Positions 15,782 to 22,978 of a DNA stretch of 64,000 nt are shown here, piece after piece. Source of the stretch: JACKDW01 sp964621785 (lineage in GTDB: Bacteria; Myxococcota_A; Polyangia; Nannocystales; Nannocystaceae); assembly GCA_964621785.1 (NCBI GenBank), contig CAZUPD010000012.1, forward strand, positions 1 to 64,000, in the 5' to 3' direction. Made by a program: the position numbers and the translations under genes. The notes below the pieces were generated by a model, which was given only the letters and a program-made list of their open reading frames with translations, ran no database searches and had not been told where the DNA came from. The stretch's first letter is position 1. Each line of letters opens with the position of its first letter.

Positions 15782-16800
15782 CACGATGACGACCCACCCG
15801 GCAACTTGAGATATTTGAGACTGTCGCGCAGACCCTCCTTGATACTCCGCAGGGTTCGAACCTCACTGAGGTCAGCACCGATCTCGACCAGGGTCTGGGA
15901 AATCGCCGCACCGAGCCCGGTGAGTACACCGCGACAACCGAGCAGACTCGCCGCCCGAATGACCTTGAGTAGGTAGTCGGCAGTCCGTGTATCAACAACT
16001 TCTACGCCGGTGACATCGATGATCACGCACCGCGCCTGGGTCGACGCAATACTCTCGAGCAGGTTGTTCATGATCTCCATGCTGCGGCGGGTATCGACGA
16101 CCCCGACGATCGGCAGTAGCAGGATGTCATCCCAGATCTCCATCACCGGAGTCGACAGCTCGCTGATCGCCGCCTCCTGCTCCTCGATCACCGCGAGTTT
16201 TTGCTCGAGCTCCTGCGACAGCGAGTACTCCGTTTCGTCGAGGGCACGGATCCACGTAGCAGCCTCGTCGCCCCAATGCTTGCGCGGGCGGGCCTCGTAG
16301 CGCGTCGACTGCCCCTCATCACCGGGTACCTCAATGGCGACGACAGGCTGCCCGAGTAGGGTCGTGCACCATCCACTGATATATCCGAGGGCGACAAACT
16401 TAAATCCAGATGTATCAGCATCATCTGTGGGCTCATCGACCGCGATCTCCAAGACCCCTGCCAGATGCAACTCGCCGCCCTCACGATCGCAGCGGACGGT
16501 CTCAACGGTCGGATTTGCCAAGCCAAAGACGGTTTGCAGCTGACAGCAAAGACGCAACAGATCCTCGTCGGAGGTCCAGGTCTGTGCCGCCCGGGACGCT
16601 TCGAGATCCCCGCTCCCACAACGATAGCCAAATTGGGTCAGCATCGAACGCGTCAGAGATTCGCCTAGTTGTTGACTGAGAAGCTCCGCGAGATGGGTGA
16701 GGGCTTGCTGGCGCAGGAGCAACATCCGTCGATCCCCCAACATCACCCGCCCGCGGCCTCGGTCGATCTTTAGAATTGCCTCGAGATTCAGCTCTTCCAT
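15781..16800 (-). CDS. rsbR: RsbR-like STAS protein with XylR_N/V4R ligand-sensing domain
   Basis: A 339-residue stressosome co-antagonist. Residues 1-65 ('RMLLLRQQALTHLAELLSQQ', 'MLTQFGYRCGSGDLEAS') match the XylR_N domain, and 105-178 ('FVALGYISGWCTTLLGQPVV', 'RPRKHWGD') match V4R, together the aromatic-ligand sensor of DmpR/XylR-type activators. A helical linker (190-215) joins a C-terminal STAS domain. Both RsbT target threonines of RsbRA are conserved at Thr237 ('VVDTRR') and Thr271 ('VVDTRTAD') with the same 34-residue spacing. The two Cys that follow the conserved Glu in V4R of DmpR/PoxR (zinc ligands) are missing in 'EVPGDEGQSTRY', so zinc binding there is doubtful. It is first in the operon, 170 bases after the sensor kinase gene. 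Confidence 0.88.
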   Translation of the reverse strand: MEELNLEAILKIDRGRGRVMLGDRRMLLLRQQALTHLAELLSQQLGESLTRSMLTQFGYRCGSGDLEASRAAQTWTSDEDLLRLCCQLQTVFGLANPTVETVRCDREGGELHLAGVLEIAVDEPTDDADTSGFKFVALGYISGWCTTLLGQPVVAIEVPGDEGQSTRYEARPRKHWGDEAATWIRALDETEYSLSQELEQKLAVIEEQEAAISELSTPVMEIWDDILLLPIVGVVDTRRSMEIMNNLLESIASTQARCVIIDVTGVEVVDTRTADYLLKVIRAASLLGCRGVLTGLGAAISQTLVEIGADLSEVRTLRSIKEGLRDSLKYLKLPGGSSS

Positions 16801-16969
16801 CGCCGCGCCCTATCGAAAAATCGGCCCATTAAACCACAAAAACCGAGACTCTGAATCCCTGTCCCACAGGCCATCTGCGGCGACATCGGTTGTATGCTCA
16901 CGAAGTCGCGCGATTTGGCACCCACGCGATGGGCGGGGGTCCACGTATGCTGCGTGTGTCGTTGCCGAT

Positions 16970-18778
16970 TCATTTTGATTCCACCAACGGGACGCGGACG
17001 GTAAAGCAACTTCCCTTGCCCAGGCTGCTTTCGACGGAGATCGAGCCCCCGAGCATGGCGCACAGTTTGTGGCAGATCGCCAACCCCAAGCCTGTCCCTC
17101 CGTACTCACGGGTTGCCGAGCTGTCGACCTGCACAAACGCGTCAAAAATCGTGCGCAGTTTATCGCGCGGGATACCGATGCCGGTATCCGACACGGCGAT
17201 CTCGATCCAGCCAAAGTCGCTGGCGTCGGTCACGATTTGGCACGTCGCGCGAATGACCCCGAGATGCGTGAATTTGGTCGCGTTGCCCAAAAGGTTCATC
17301 ACAACCTGGCGCAGCCGAACCGGATCGGTCCGCGTCGGCGGAATACCGGGTTCGATCTCAACTTCGACACGGTTGCCCCGGGCTTGGGCCAAGGGCTCGA
17401 TGGTCGTCGCAGACTCGCGTACGAGAGCACCAACATCCACTTTTCGAAAGTGCATCTGCAAACGGCCAGCTTCAATTTTTGACAGGTCGAGCAACTCGTT
17501 GATCAATCCCAGCAACTGGTGACTGGCCACCAGGATTTTTTCGAGATCCGGCACAATCTCGAAGTCAGTCGCCTCTTCCCGCAACAGTTCCGAAAACCCG
17601 ATGATGGCGTTGAGGGGTGTGCGAAGCTCGTGACTCATCGTCGCTAGAAATGCCGACTTGGCGTGGTTGGCGGCCATCGCCCGTTCCTCGGCCTCGCGTC
17701 GGATCTCGATCTCGCGTTGAAGATCACGTGTACGTTCAACGACCTTGCGCTCGAGGTGCTCATGCGCCTTGCGCAGCTCGAGTTCCACCGCCTTGCGCTC
17801 GCTGATATCGATGACATAGGTCCGGGTCGAGTTCCACTCGCTGGTGTGGTGGATGTGTTGCTCGTACCACTTGCTGTTACAATGAACTTCGCGCACCAAG
17901 GTCGCATCAGGGGCGAGTTTCAACGAAGCGACCCCTTCCACCATCTCTTCGGTGGTCTCCCGCGGCAGGTCGAGCATCGCCGGATTCATATACAACAACT
18001 CACCCTCGGTACTGATCTCGAAGACCGGTGTCGGGTTGAGCTCGGGAAACGACGCGACCCGCATCAACTCGTGTTCGACCTCCGGGGCCTCCTCGAACCG
18101 CAGGCCGATGCGCCAGGTGTGGTCGTCGGACCAGCGGGCGACGGTCGCCGAGCAATCGAGCAGGTGCCCATCTGCGTGGCGCATCCGCATCGACGCGATA
18201 AACTCACCGCAGGTACCGGCGAGGAGGGAGGTCACAAGCGATGTTTTTTCCTGTGTATCAGCAATAAAATCGGAGAATGCACGCCCGATCACTTCCCGCG
18301 GTTGGTGTCCGAGAACCGCCTCGGCCGCGATATTCCACGCCTGTACCCGGCCGTGAGCGTCGAGCAACACCAGGGCGTCGGGAGCGTGCATCGCCCAGGC
18401 ATCAAAGCCCTGGGACACCTGATGCAGGGTGCTTCCGGTCCGGAGATGTACTTGCAATCGCACGGAGATCTGCGATGCAGTCCACGGGGCGAGGACGACA
18501 TCGTCGGCACCGGCATCGAGGGCGCGCGCGACCTGTGTTTCATCCGTGATCAAGACGATGGCCGCCGGGCTCGCGGACATCATTTCGAGTGCTTCGATGG
18601 CTGCAAACTCGACAACGAGAACTTCGGGATGACCCTGGGCGACCATCTGGGCCGCATGTGCGGGGTGGGCAAACGCCAGTTTCGTCCCGTACTCGCCAAG
18701 AGACGCGATAAGCTCGCGGGCAAACGCGACGTCCGAGGCGACGATCAAACCTTGGCAGGGTATGTGGTAGCCAACCAC
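16970..18778 (-). CDS. Hybrid-like sensor histidine kinase with degenerate receiver, PAS domains
   Basis: Soluble histidine kinase of about 602 residues. The N-terminal 115 residues have a response-regulator receiver fold ('GLIVASDVAFARELIASL', 'ITDETQVARALDAGADDVVL'), but the acceptor position reads 'VLVVEFAA' with no Asp, so it probably cannot be phosphorylated. Two PAS-like domains follow, then a coiled coil ('ELRKAHEHLERKVVERTRDL'). The HisKA motif is 'FLATMSHELRTPLNAIIGF', and the HATPase has N box 'NLLGNATKFTH', 'DTGIGIP' and 'GGTGLGLAI'. It sits directly upstream of rsbR on the same strand and could feed the stressosome, or simply be a neighbour. GTG 18778 has GAGA upstream; TTG 18826 is the longer option. 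Confidence 0.88.
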   Translation of the reverse strand: MVGYHIPCQGLIVASDVAFARELIASLGEYGTKLAFAHPAHAAQMVAQGHPEVLVVEFAAIEALEMMSASPAAIVLITDETQVARALDAGADDVVLAPWTASQISVRLQVHLRTGSTLHQVSQGFDAWAMHAPDALVLLDAHGRVQAWNIAAEAVLGHQPREVIGRAFSDFIADTQEKTSLVTSLLAGTCGEFIASMRMRHADGHLLDCSATVARWSDDHTWRIGLRFEEAPEVEHELMRVASFPELNPTPVFEISTEGELLYMNPAMLDLPRETTEEMVEGVASLKLAPDATLVREVHCNSKWYEQHIHHTSEWNSTRTYVIDISERKAVELELRKAHEHLERKVVERTRDLQREIEIRREAEERAMAANHAKSAFLATMSHELRTPLNAIIGFSELLREEATDFEIVPDLEKILVASHQLLGLINELLDLSKIEAGRLQMHFRKVDVGALVRESATTIEPLAQARGNRVEVEIEPGIPPTRTDPVRLRQVVMNLLGNATKFTHLGVIRATCQIVTDASDFGWIEIAVSDTGIGIPRDKLRTIFDAFVQVDSSATREYGGTGLGLAICHKLCAMLGGSISVESSLGKGSCFTVRVPLVESK

Positions 18779-19444
18779 GAGAGTTCTCAAACGCAACCCG
18801 AACGGCGCGCCCGGGGCCGTGGGCAAATGCGATCGGAGTGCCGGGTCACTCGAGGCAGCGATGACACTGCATCATACGGGATGACATCACCTTTGGGGCA
18901 CGTAGACCTTTCGAGCATGTCGAAAACGACATACCAAATTTTGCGAGAAGAGGTGGTTTGCAAATGCACGCAAGCGCGTGGCTATCATCGCTCACGCCGC
19001 ATCACATCCCAGCGGGGTCACCCGCATTTGCGTCACGGACCACAAGTGGTGCGACACCGAATCCGCCCGCGGCGCACGAACAGGTCGTAAACGTCTCGAC
19101 GCAAGGGCTGTTTTGACGCGTCGAACGCCGTGCTTGGAATCGCCGTCTGTCGCGTTCTCTCGCTATCGCCGAACCGCGCCATGTGGGCCAATCCGCCTGC
19201 CCGCCGCGAATCATTGCGATCGTCGGCACGACTCACGTCGACGTCGGTGCTCACCAGACCCGCGCCGGACTCCTCACCAAGAATCGAAGTGAGCGTTCCA
19301 AGGAGCACCCCCTGGACGCGACGGTCTTGTCGCGGCCATGGAACGAGCGTTCGTCAGATTACATGCATGCGCATGTAATCTGACGAGATTTGTTTTTGCC
19401 AACGTCTTCCGTCTCAACCGTTGGGCCGCACGGGTCCACCTCGG
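18779..19444. other. Intergenic region, about 670 bases, no supported gene
   Basis: No frame here reads as a protein. It holds one copy of the dispersed palindrome (18959-18968) and a strong hairpin at 19351-19386. Since both flanking genes read leftwards, it should contain the promoter of the histidine kinase and the end of the lipoprotein transcript. I cannot place -35/-10 boxes with confidence. Confidence 0.5.
19351..19386. terminator. 16-bp perfect stem, 4-base loop hairpin
   Basis: Left arm TCGTCAGATTACATGC (19351-19366), loop ATGC, right arm GCATGTAATCTGACGA (19371-19386), all complementary. It lies 58 bases beyond the stop of the leftward Cys-repeat lipoprotein gene, where a terminator is expected. 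A T-rich stretch (GATTTGTTTTTGCC) follows on the plus strand and gives A-rich sequence before the stem on the minus strand, so the classic U-tract is missing for the minus transcript. It could also be a bidirectional terminator or a protein-binding palindrome. Confidence 0.6.
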
Positions 19445-20860
19445 TCACTGCTGCACGCAGTAGATCGGCGAAAGCCAGCTGCAGATTCCTCCCCCACACC
19501 AACTCGACCACTGACTCGTCGAATCAGCGCGTCCCCAGCTCGAGCCGCCGCTGGTCGATGTCCATCCGCCGCAGACATTGGAGCCGCTTGAATTGCCGTT
19601 GAATTGCACATGACTCCACACCGTCGGGAACCCGCCGCCGGCACAGTTGGTCGTGCCGATCGGTACCGGTGTATTGAGCTCGGTGACATTGGGTGGGTTG
19701 GCCAGACTCCCGTCGGTGAGGTCGGCCCAGTTGTTGGCGAGCAGCACCCCGTCGGGACGGATGTACGGCATGCTCGACTGGGTGAACCGGGTCGACGGAC
19801 CCTCGTTCGCGGTGCCCAGCCACGCCAAGTAGGTGCCCGGAAGTCCGGCTGTGTCCGCGAGCATTTGGCATTTTTGATCGGCGCCTGCAAGCCCGCCGAG
19901 GTTGCCGTTGTACATCTCGCTGGTGACAAATAGGTACTTGCTCTCGGACGTGCAGTTGGCCGAGCACCCGTCCATGTCGTTGGTATTGCCGTCGTCGCAC
20001 TCTTCGCCAGCGGTTGTATTGACAACATTGTCGCCACACTCCACGGGCGTACAGTCGTCGTCGCAGTCCGCACTCTCGCCGCCATCGTCGCATTCCTCAG
20101 AAGCCATCACGTTCAACACGCCATCGCCACATTCCGCCGGGGTACAGTCGTCGTCACACACATCTGACTCACCGCCGTCATCGCATTCTTCCATCATTTC
20201 CCATACGATCCCGTCGCCACATGCCGCATCTTGGCAGGCGTTTGTACATTCATCGGTATCGATCTGATTGCTGTCGTCGCAGGTCTCGTTGCCGGACACC
20301 ATGCCATCGCCGCAAACCGACATCGTGCACTGGTTGGAGCAACCGTCGGTCTCATCATCGTTGCCGTCGTCGCACTCTTCGGTTCCCTCCCAGACCACGC
20401 CATCGCCGCAGATCGCCATTACACAGGTGCTGAGGCACATATCGGTGTCGACGTCATTCCCATCGTCGCACTCCTCGGTTCCCTCCCAGACAACGCCATC
20501 ACCGCAGCCCGCAGCCTCGCAAGTATTGCGACAAGCATCGGTATCGATGTCGTTGCCATCGTCACAGGCTTCATCCGCCTCGACCACTCCATTGCCACAC
20601 ATCGCAGGACCCTCGGTCGTCGGGGCATCGGTCGTCACATCTTCGGTCGTCACATCTTCGGTCATCGCATCCGACTCCGAGCCACTGGGGTCGCCGGTCC
20701 CCTCGGTGGTGGTCTCCTCGGTCTCACCCGTCGTGACGGTCGCAGTCGTCGTCGTCGCAGTCGTCGTCTGCCCTAACGTATCCGAGGAGGTCGACTCCCC
20801 TCCGCTACAGCCAGCCACAACAGCGAACACCATCCACCCAGGCAAAATTCGTCGGTTCAT
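19445..20860 (-). CDS. Lipoprotein with myxobacterial Cys-rich repeats and C-terminal DUF1554-like domain
   Basis: A 471-residue surface lipoprotein. The lipobox 'VVAGC' follows a short signal peptide, then a Thr/Ser/Glu linker to about residue 85. Residues 86-315 hold seven to eight tandem units of the myxobacterial disulphide repeat (DUF4215/TIGR02232 type): 'CGDGVVWEGTEECDDGND' and variants, each with conserved Cys pairs and an acidic E-C-D-D-G core that may bind calcium. The C-terminal 155 residues ('KYLFVTSEMYNGNLGG', 'TYLAWLGTANEGPSTRFT') resemble DUF1554/lectin-like domains found after these repeats. It is probably exposed on the outer membrane; no enzymatic role is visible. The repeats generate long false antisense frames. 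Confidence 0.88.
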   Translation of the reverse strand: MNRRILPGWMVFAVVAGCSGGESTSSDTLGQTTTATTTTATVTTGETEETTTEGTGDPSGSESDAMTEDVTTEDVTTDAPTTEGPAMCGNGVVEADEACDDGNDIDTDACRNTCEAAGCGDGVVWEGTEECDDGNDVDTDMCLSTCVMAICGDGVVWEGTEECDDGNDDETDGCSNQCTMSVCGDGMVSGNETCDDSNQIDTDECTNACQDAACGDGIVWEMMEECDDGGESDVCDDDCTPAECGDGVLNVMASEECDDGGESADCDDDCTPVECGDNVVNTTAGEECDDGNTNDMDGCSANCTSESKYLFVTSEMYNGNLGGLAGADQKCQMLADTAGLPGTYLAWLGTANEGPSTRFTQSSMPYIRPDGVLLANNWADLTDGSLANPPNVTELNTPVPIGTTNCAGGGFPTVWSHVQFNGNSSGSNVCGGWTSTSGGSSWGRADSTSQWSSWCGGGICSWLSPIYCVQQ

Positions 20861-21095
20861 GACCCCATACTACATGACCCTAGAGACATGTAAACAGAAA
20901 CAGAAACGCCCATCTCTGCGCACCTACATCAACCCGCATGCACCAAGCTGGCTGGCCCGAACGGGCCTATCCTTGTAGAATCCTCGGTCAAATTTTGAAT
21001 GTACATCTAGCTGACCATTCAGACATATCATTTTCTACGCGCCAACAGCCAGGTTCGTCTGCGCAGCCGGCCCGATGTATCACCCGCATGACCCA

Positions 21096-21446
21096 CACGA
21101 CGCTTCGCGGCGGAACCATGGCCCTGACCCAACACCTCGCCTACACTGGCACGACCGCGCCGCCAGGACCGCTCATACGACGACCTCGCCGAACCCACGA
21201 CGGCCTCGCCGACACGCACCAACATGCTCGCACGAGGACCTCGCCTACTCGCTCGCACAACGACCGCACGCCAACGCTCGGCACGACGACCTCGCCAACA
21301 CACCGCCAACGCTCGGCACGACGACCTCGCCAACCGCCCTCGCCAACACACACGACCGACACCCACGACGACCTCGCCAACTCGCCGCACTCGCCAACAC
21401 GACCGAGCCACGCACGACGATTCGCGTTGGAATCATGGCCGTCAAC
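21096..21446. repeat. Degenerate repeat array flanked by 34-bp imperfect direct repeats
   Basis: The 670-base gap between boxB and the lipoprotein holds no convincing gene, but it has an array of a unit with core ACGACGACCTCGCCAAC, in at least six variants between 21175 and 21385. Two 31-bp stretches are identical (21269-21299 and 21304-21334, period 35). A 34-bp segment at 21096-21129 recurs at 21413-21446 with 27 matching bases and brackets the array. Spacing is irregular, unlike CRISPR. Confidence 0.75.
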
Positions 21447-21533
21447 CGAGACCAACCGAGACCTGAGAGCCGACGCTGTAGTTGCCTACTACGAAACTCT
21501 CAGGGCCGGTCTCACGGCCAAAAGAGCCCGCGC

Positions 21534-22949
21534 CTACAGCTTCACGTATTCAAAGTCGGCCGGCTGCCCCTCGATCCCGCGCTTTGGCGGCGCGATCCAG
21601 TTGGCGAACTTTCCGGGCTCGTACACTGGCTTCATGATCGACAGCAGGTAGTCGTTGTCCTCGGGCGTCAGCAGCCACTTTGAGTGTGAAGCTGCGTACT
21701 CGTCTTCGCTGATCAGATTGCCATGGGGGTCGAAGTGGTGACCTACGTAAATCCCCTGGTGTCGATGGAAGCGACGGTTGGGGAGCGTCAGCCTTGTCTT
21801 GAGACCTGACTGCTCGAGGGTTCGGTTCCACTTGCGCAGCGCTCGTTCACAGTCGGCCACGTAGTTGTCCCGCAGCACCTCGTTCATGGCATTTCGCAGG
21901 GGCACATCGCGGTCGACTAGTTTGCCGTTGTCGACCTGCTTCATGCGGTAGGTGCCTGACAGCGCCTTGTGGTCTTCAAACTTGTTTTCGCGGTAGCGAC
22001 CTTTGAGACCGGCGCCGAAGAAGTCGGCAGCGTTGTTTGAGATCTCGCCTCCGAACAGGTCGAGGCTGTAGCTAAACCAGTAGTTGATCGTGCGCTGAAT
22101 CAGATCGAAGTCGATCCCACCCTGGTTGCGGACATCGCCGTTGGGATCGAGTTTTTGCAGCTGCGCGGAGCGTTGGATGATCCGGTCCATCCCCGTCTCG
22201 CCCACGAACAGGTGATGTGCCTCTTCGGTCAGCATGAACTCCGTGGTCCGGCGCAGCGGATCAAAGCCGCTGTGGCTCAAGGCCGCGAGCTGATACTTGC
22301 CATCGCGGTCGGTGAACATTGTAAATGCAAAGAAACTGAGCCAATGATCGCAGGGTTGGTTGAACGCCCCCAGGATCCGCGGACGGTCCTCGTCGCCGCT
22401 ACGGCGCTCTAGCAGTGCATCGGCCTCGTCGCGACCATCGCGACCGAAGTACTTGTGCAGCAGGTAGACCATCGCCCACAGGTGTCGGCCCTCCTCGACA
22501 TTGACCTGAAACAGGTTGCGCATGTCGTAGAGGCTCGGTGCCGTGTGTCCCAACAGCCGCTGTTGCTCGACGCTCGCCGGCTCGGTATCGGCTTGGGTGA
22601 CGATGATCCGCCGCAGGGCGTTGCGGTGCTCCCCCGGAACTTCGAGCCAGGCCGGCTTGCCGGCATCGTCACCGCAGGAGATCAGCGACTCGTTTTTGTT
22701 GGGATTTAAAAAGATGCCCCAGCGGTAGTCGGGCATGCGCACGTAGTCGTAGTGGGCCCACCCTCCGGTATCCACCGAAATCGCCGTGCGCAGGTAGATC
22801 GGTTTGTCGGCGAAGTCGGTGGGACCCATGTCGTTCCACCACTCGAGGTAGTTCGGCAACCACTTCTCGAGTGCACGCCGAAGCTTGGGATCATCGGAAA
22901 GTCCGACGTTGTTGGGGATCTTGCTGTTGAGATCGATGGACGTGATCAT
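21534..22949 (-). CDS. boxB: Benzoyl-CoA 2,3-epoxidase, oxygenase subunit BoxB
   Basis: A 471-residue class I di-iron monooxygenase that converts benzoyl-CoA to 2,3-epoxybenzoyl-CoA in the aerobic CoA-dependent (Box) benzoate pathway. The full length agrees with known BoxB. Carboxylate/His ligands appear in 'NVEEGRHLWAMVYLLH' and 'LTEEAHHLFVGETG', and the family marks 'YLEWWNDMGP' and 'GIFLNPNKNES' are present. It lies 29 bases after boxC on the same strand with GGAG about 12 bases before the ATG, so the two form an operon. The reductase BoxA, the aldehyde dehydrogenase BoxD and a benzoate-CoA ligase are not in the window and must be encoded elsewhere if the pathway works. Confidence 0.95.
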   Translation of the reverse strand: MITSIDLNSKIPNNVGLSDDPKLRRALEKWLPNYLEWWNDMGPTDFADKPIYLRTAISVDTGGWAHYDYVRMPDYRWGIFLNPNKNESLISCGDDAGKPAWLEVPGEHRNALRRIIVTQADTEPASVEQQRLLGHTAPSLYDMRNLFQVNVEEGRHLWAMVYLLHKYFGRDGRDEADALLERRSGDEDRPRILGAFNQPCDHWLSFFAFTMFTDRDGKYQLAALSHSGFDPLRRTTEFMLTEEAHHLFVGETGMDRIIQRSAQLQKLDPNGDVRNQGGIDFDLIQRTINYWFSYSLDLFGGEISNNAADFFGAGLKGRYRENKFEDHKALSGTYRMKQVDNGKLVDRDVPLRNAMNEVLRDNYVADCERALRKWNRTLEQSGLKTRLTLPNRRFHRHQGIYVGHHFDPHGNLISEDEYAASHSKWLLTPEDNDYLLSIMKPVYEPGKFANWIAPPKRGIEGQPADFEYVKL

Positions 22950-22978
22950 GGGGTTGCTCCGAAACTTCGGCGATACGG

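Noticed and set aside
19002..19308. Small leftward frames between the kinase and the Cys-repeat lipoprotein
   Set aside because: Arg/Ala-rich composition typical of chance frames in GC-rich DNA, with no start signal.
20231..20978. Long plus-strand frames (181 and 236 residues) opposite the Cys-repeat lipoprotein
   Set aside because: Their repetitive Ser/Pro or Val/Ile-rich sequence mirrors the repeats of the real gene; they lack ribosome-binding sites and family motifs.
21096..21446. CRISPR array
   Set aside because: Repeat units vary in sequence and spacing, spacers are not unique or of uniform size, and no cas gene is in the window.
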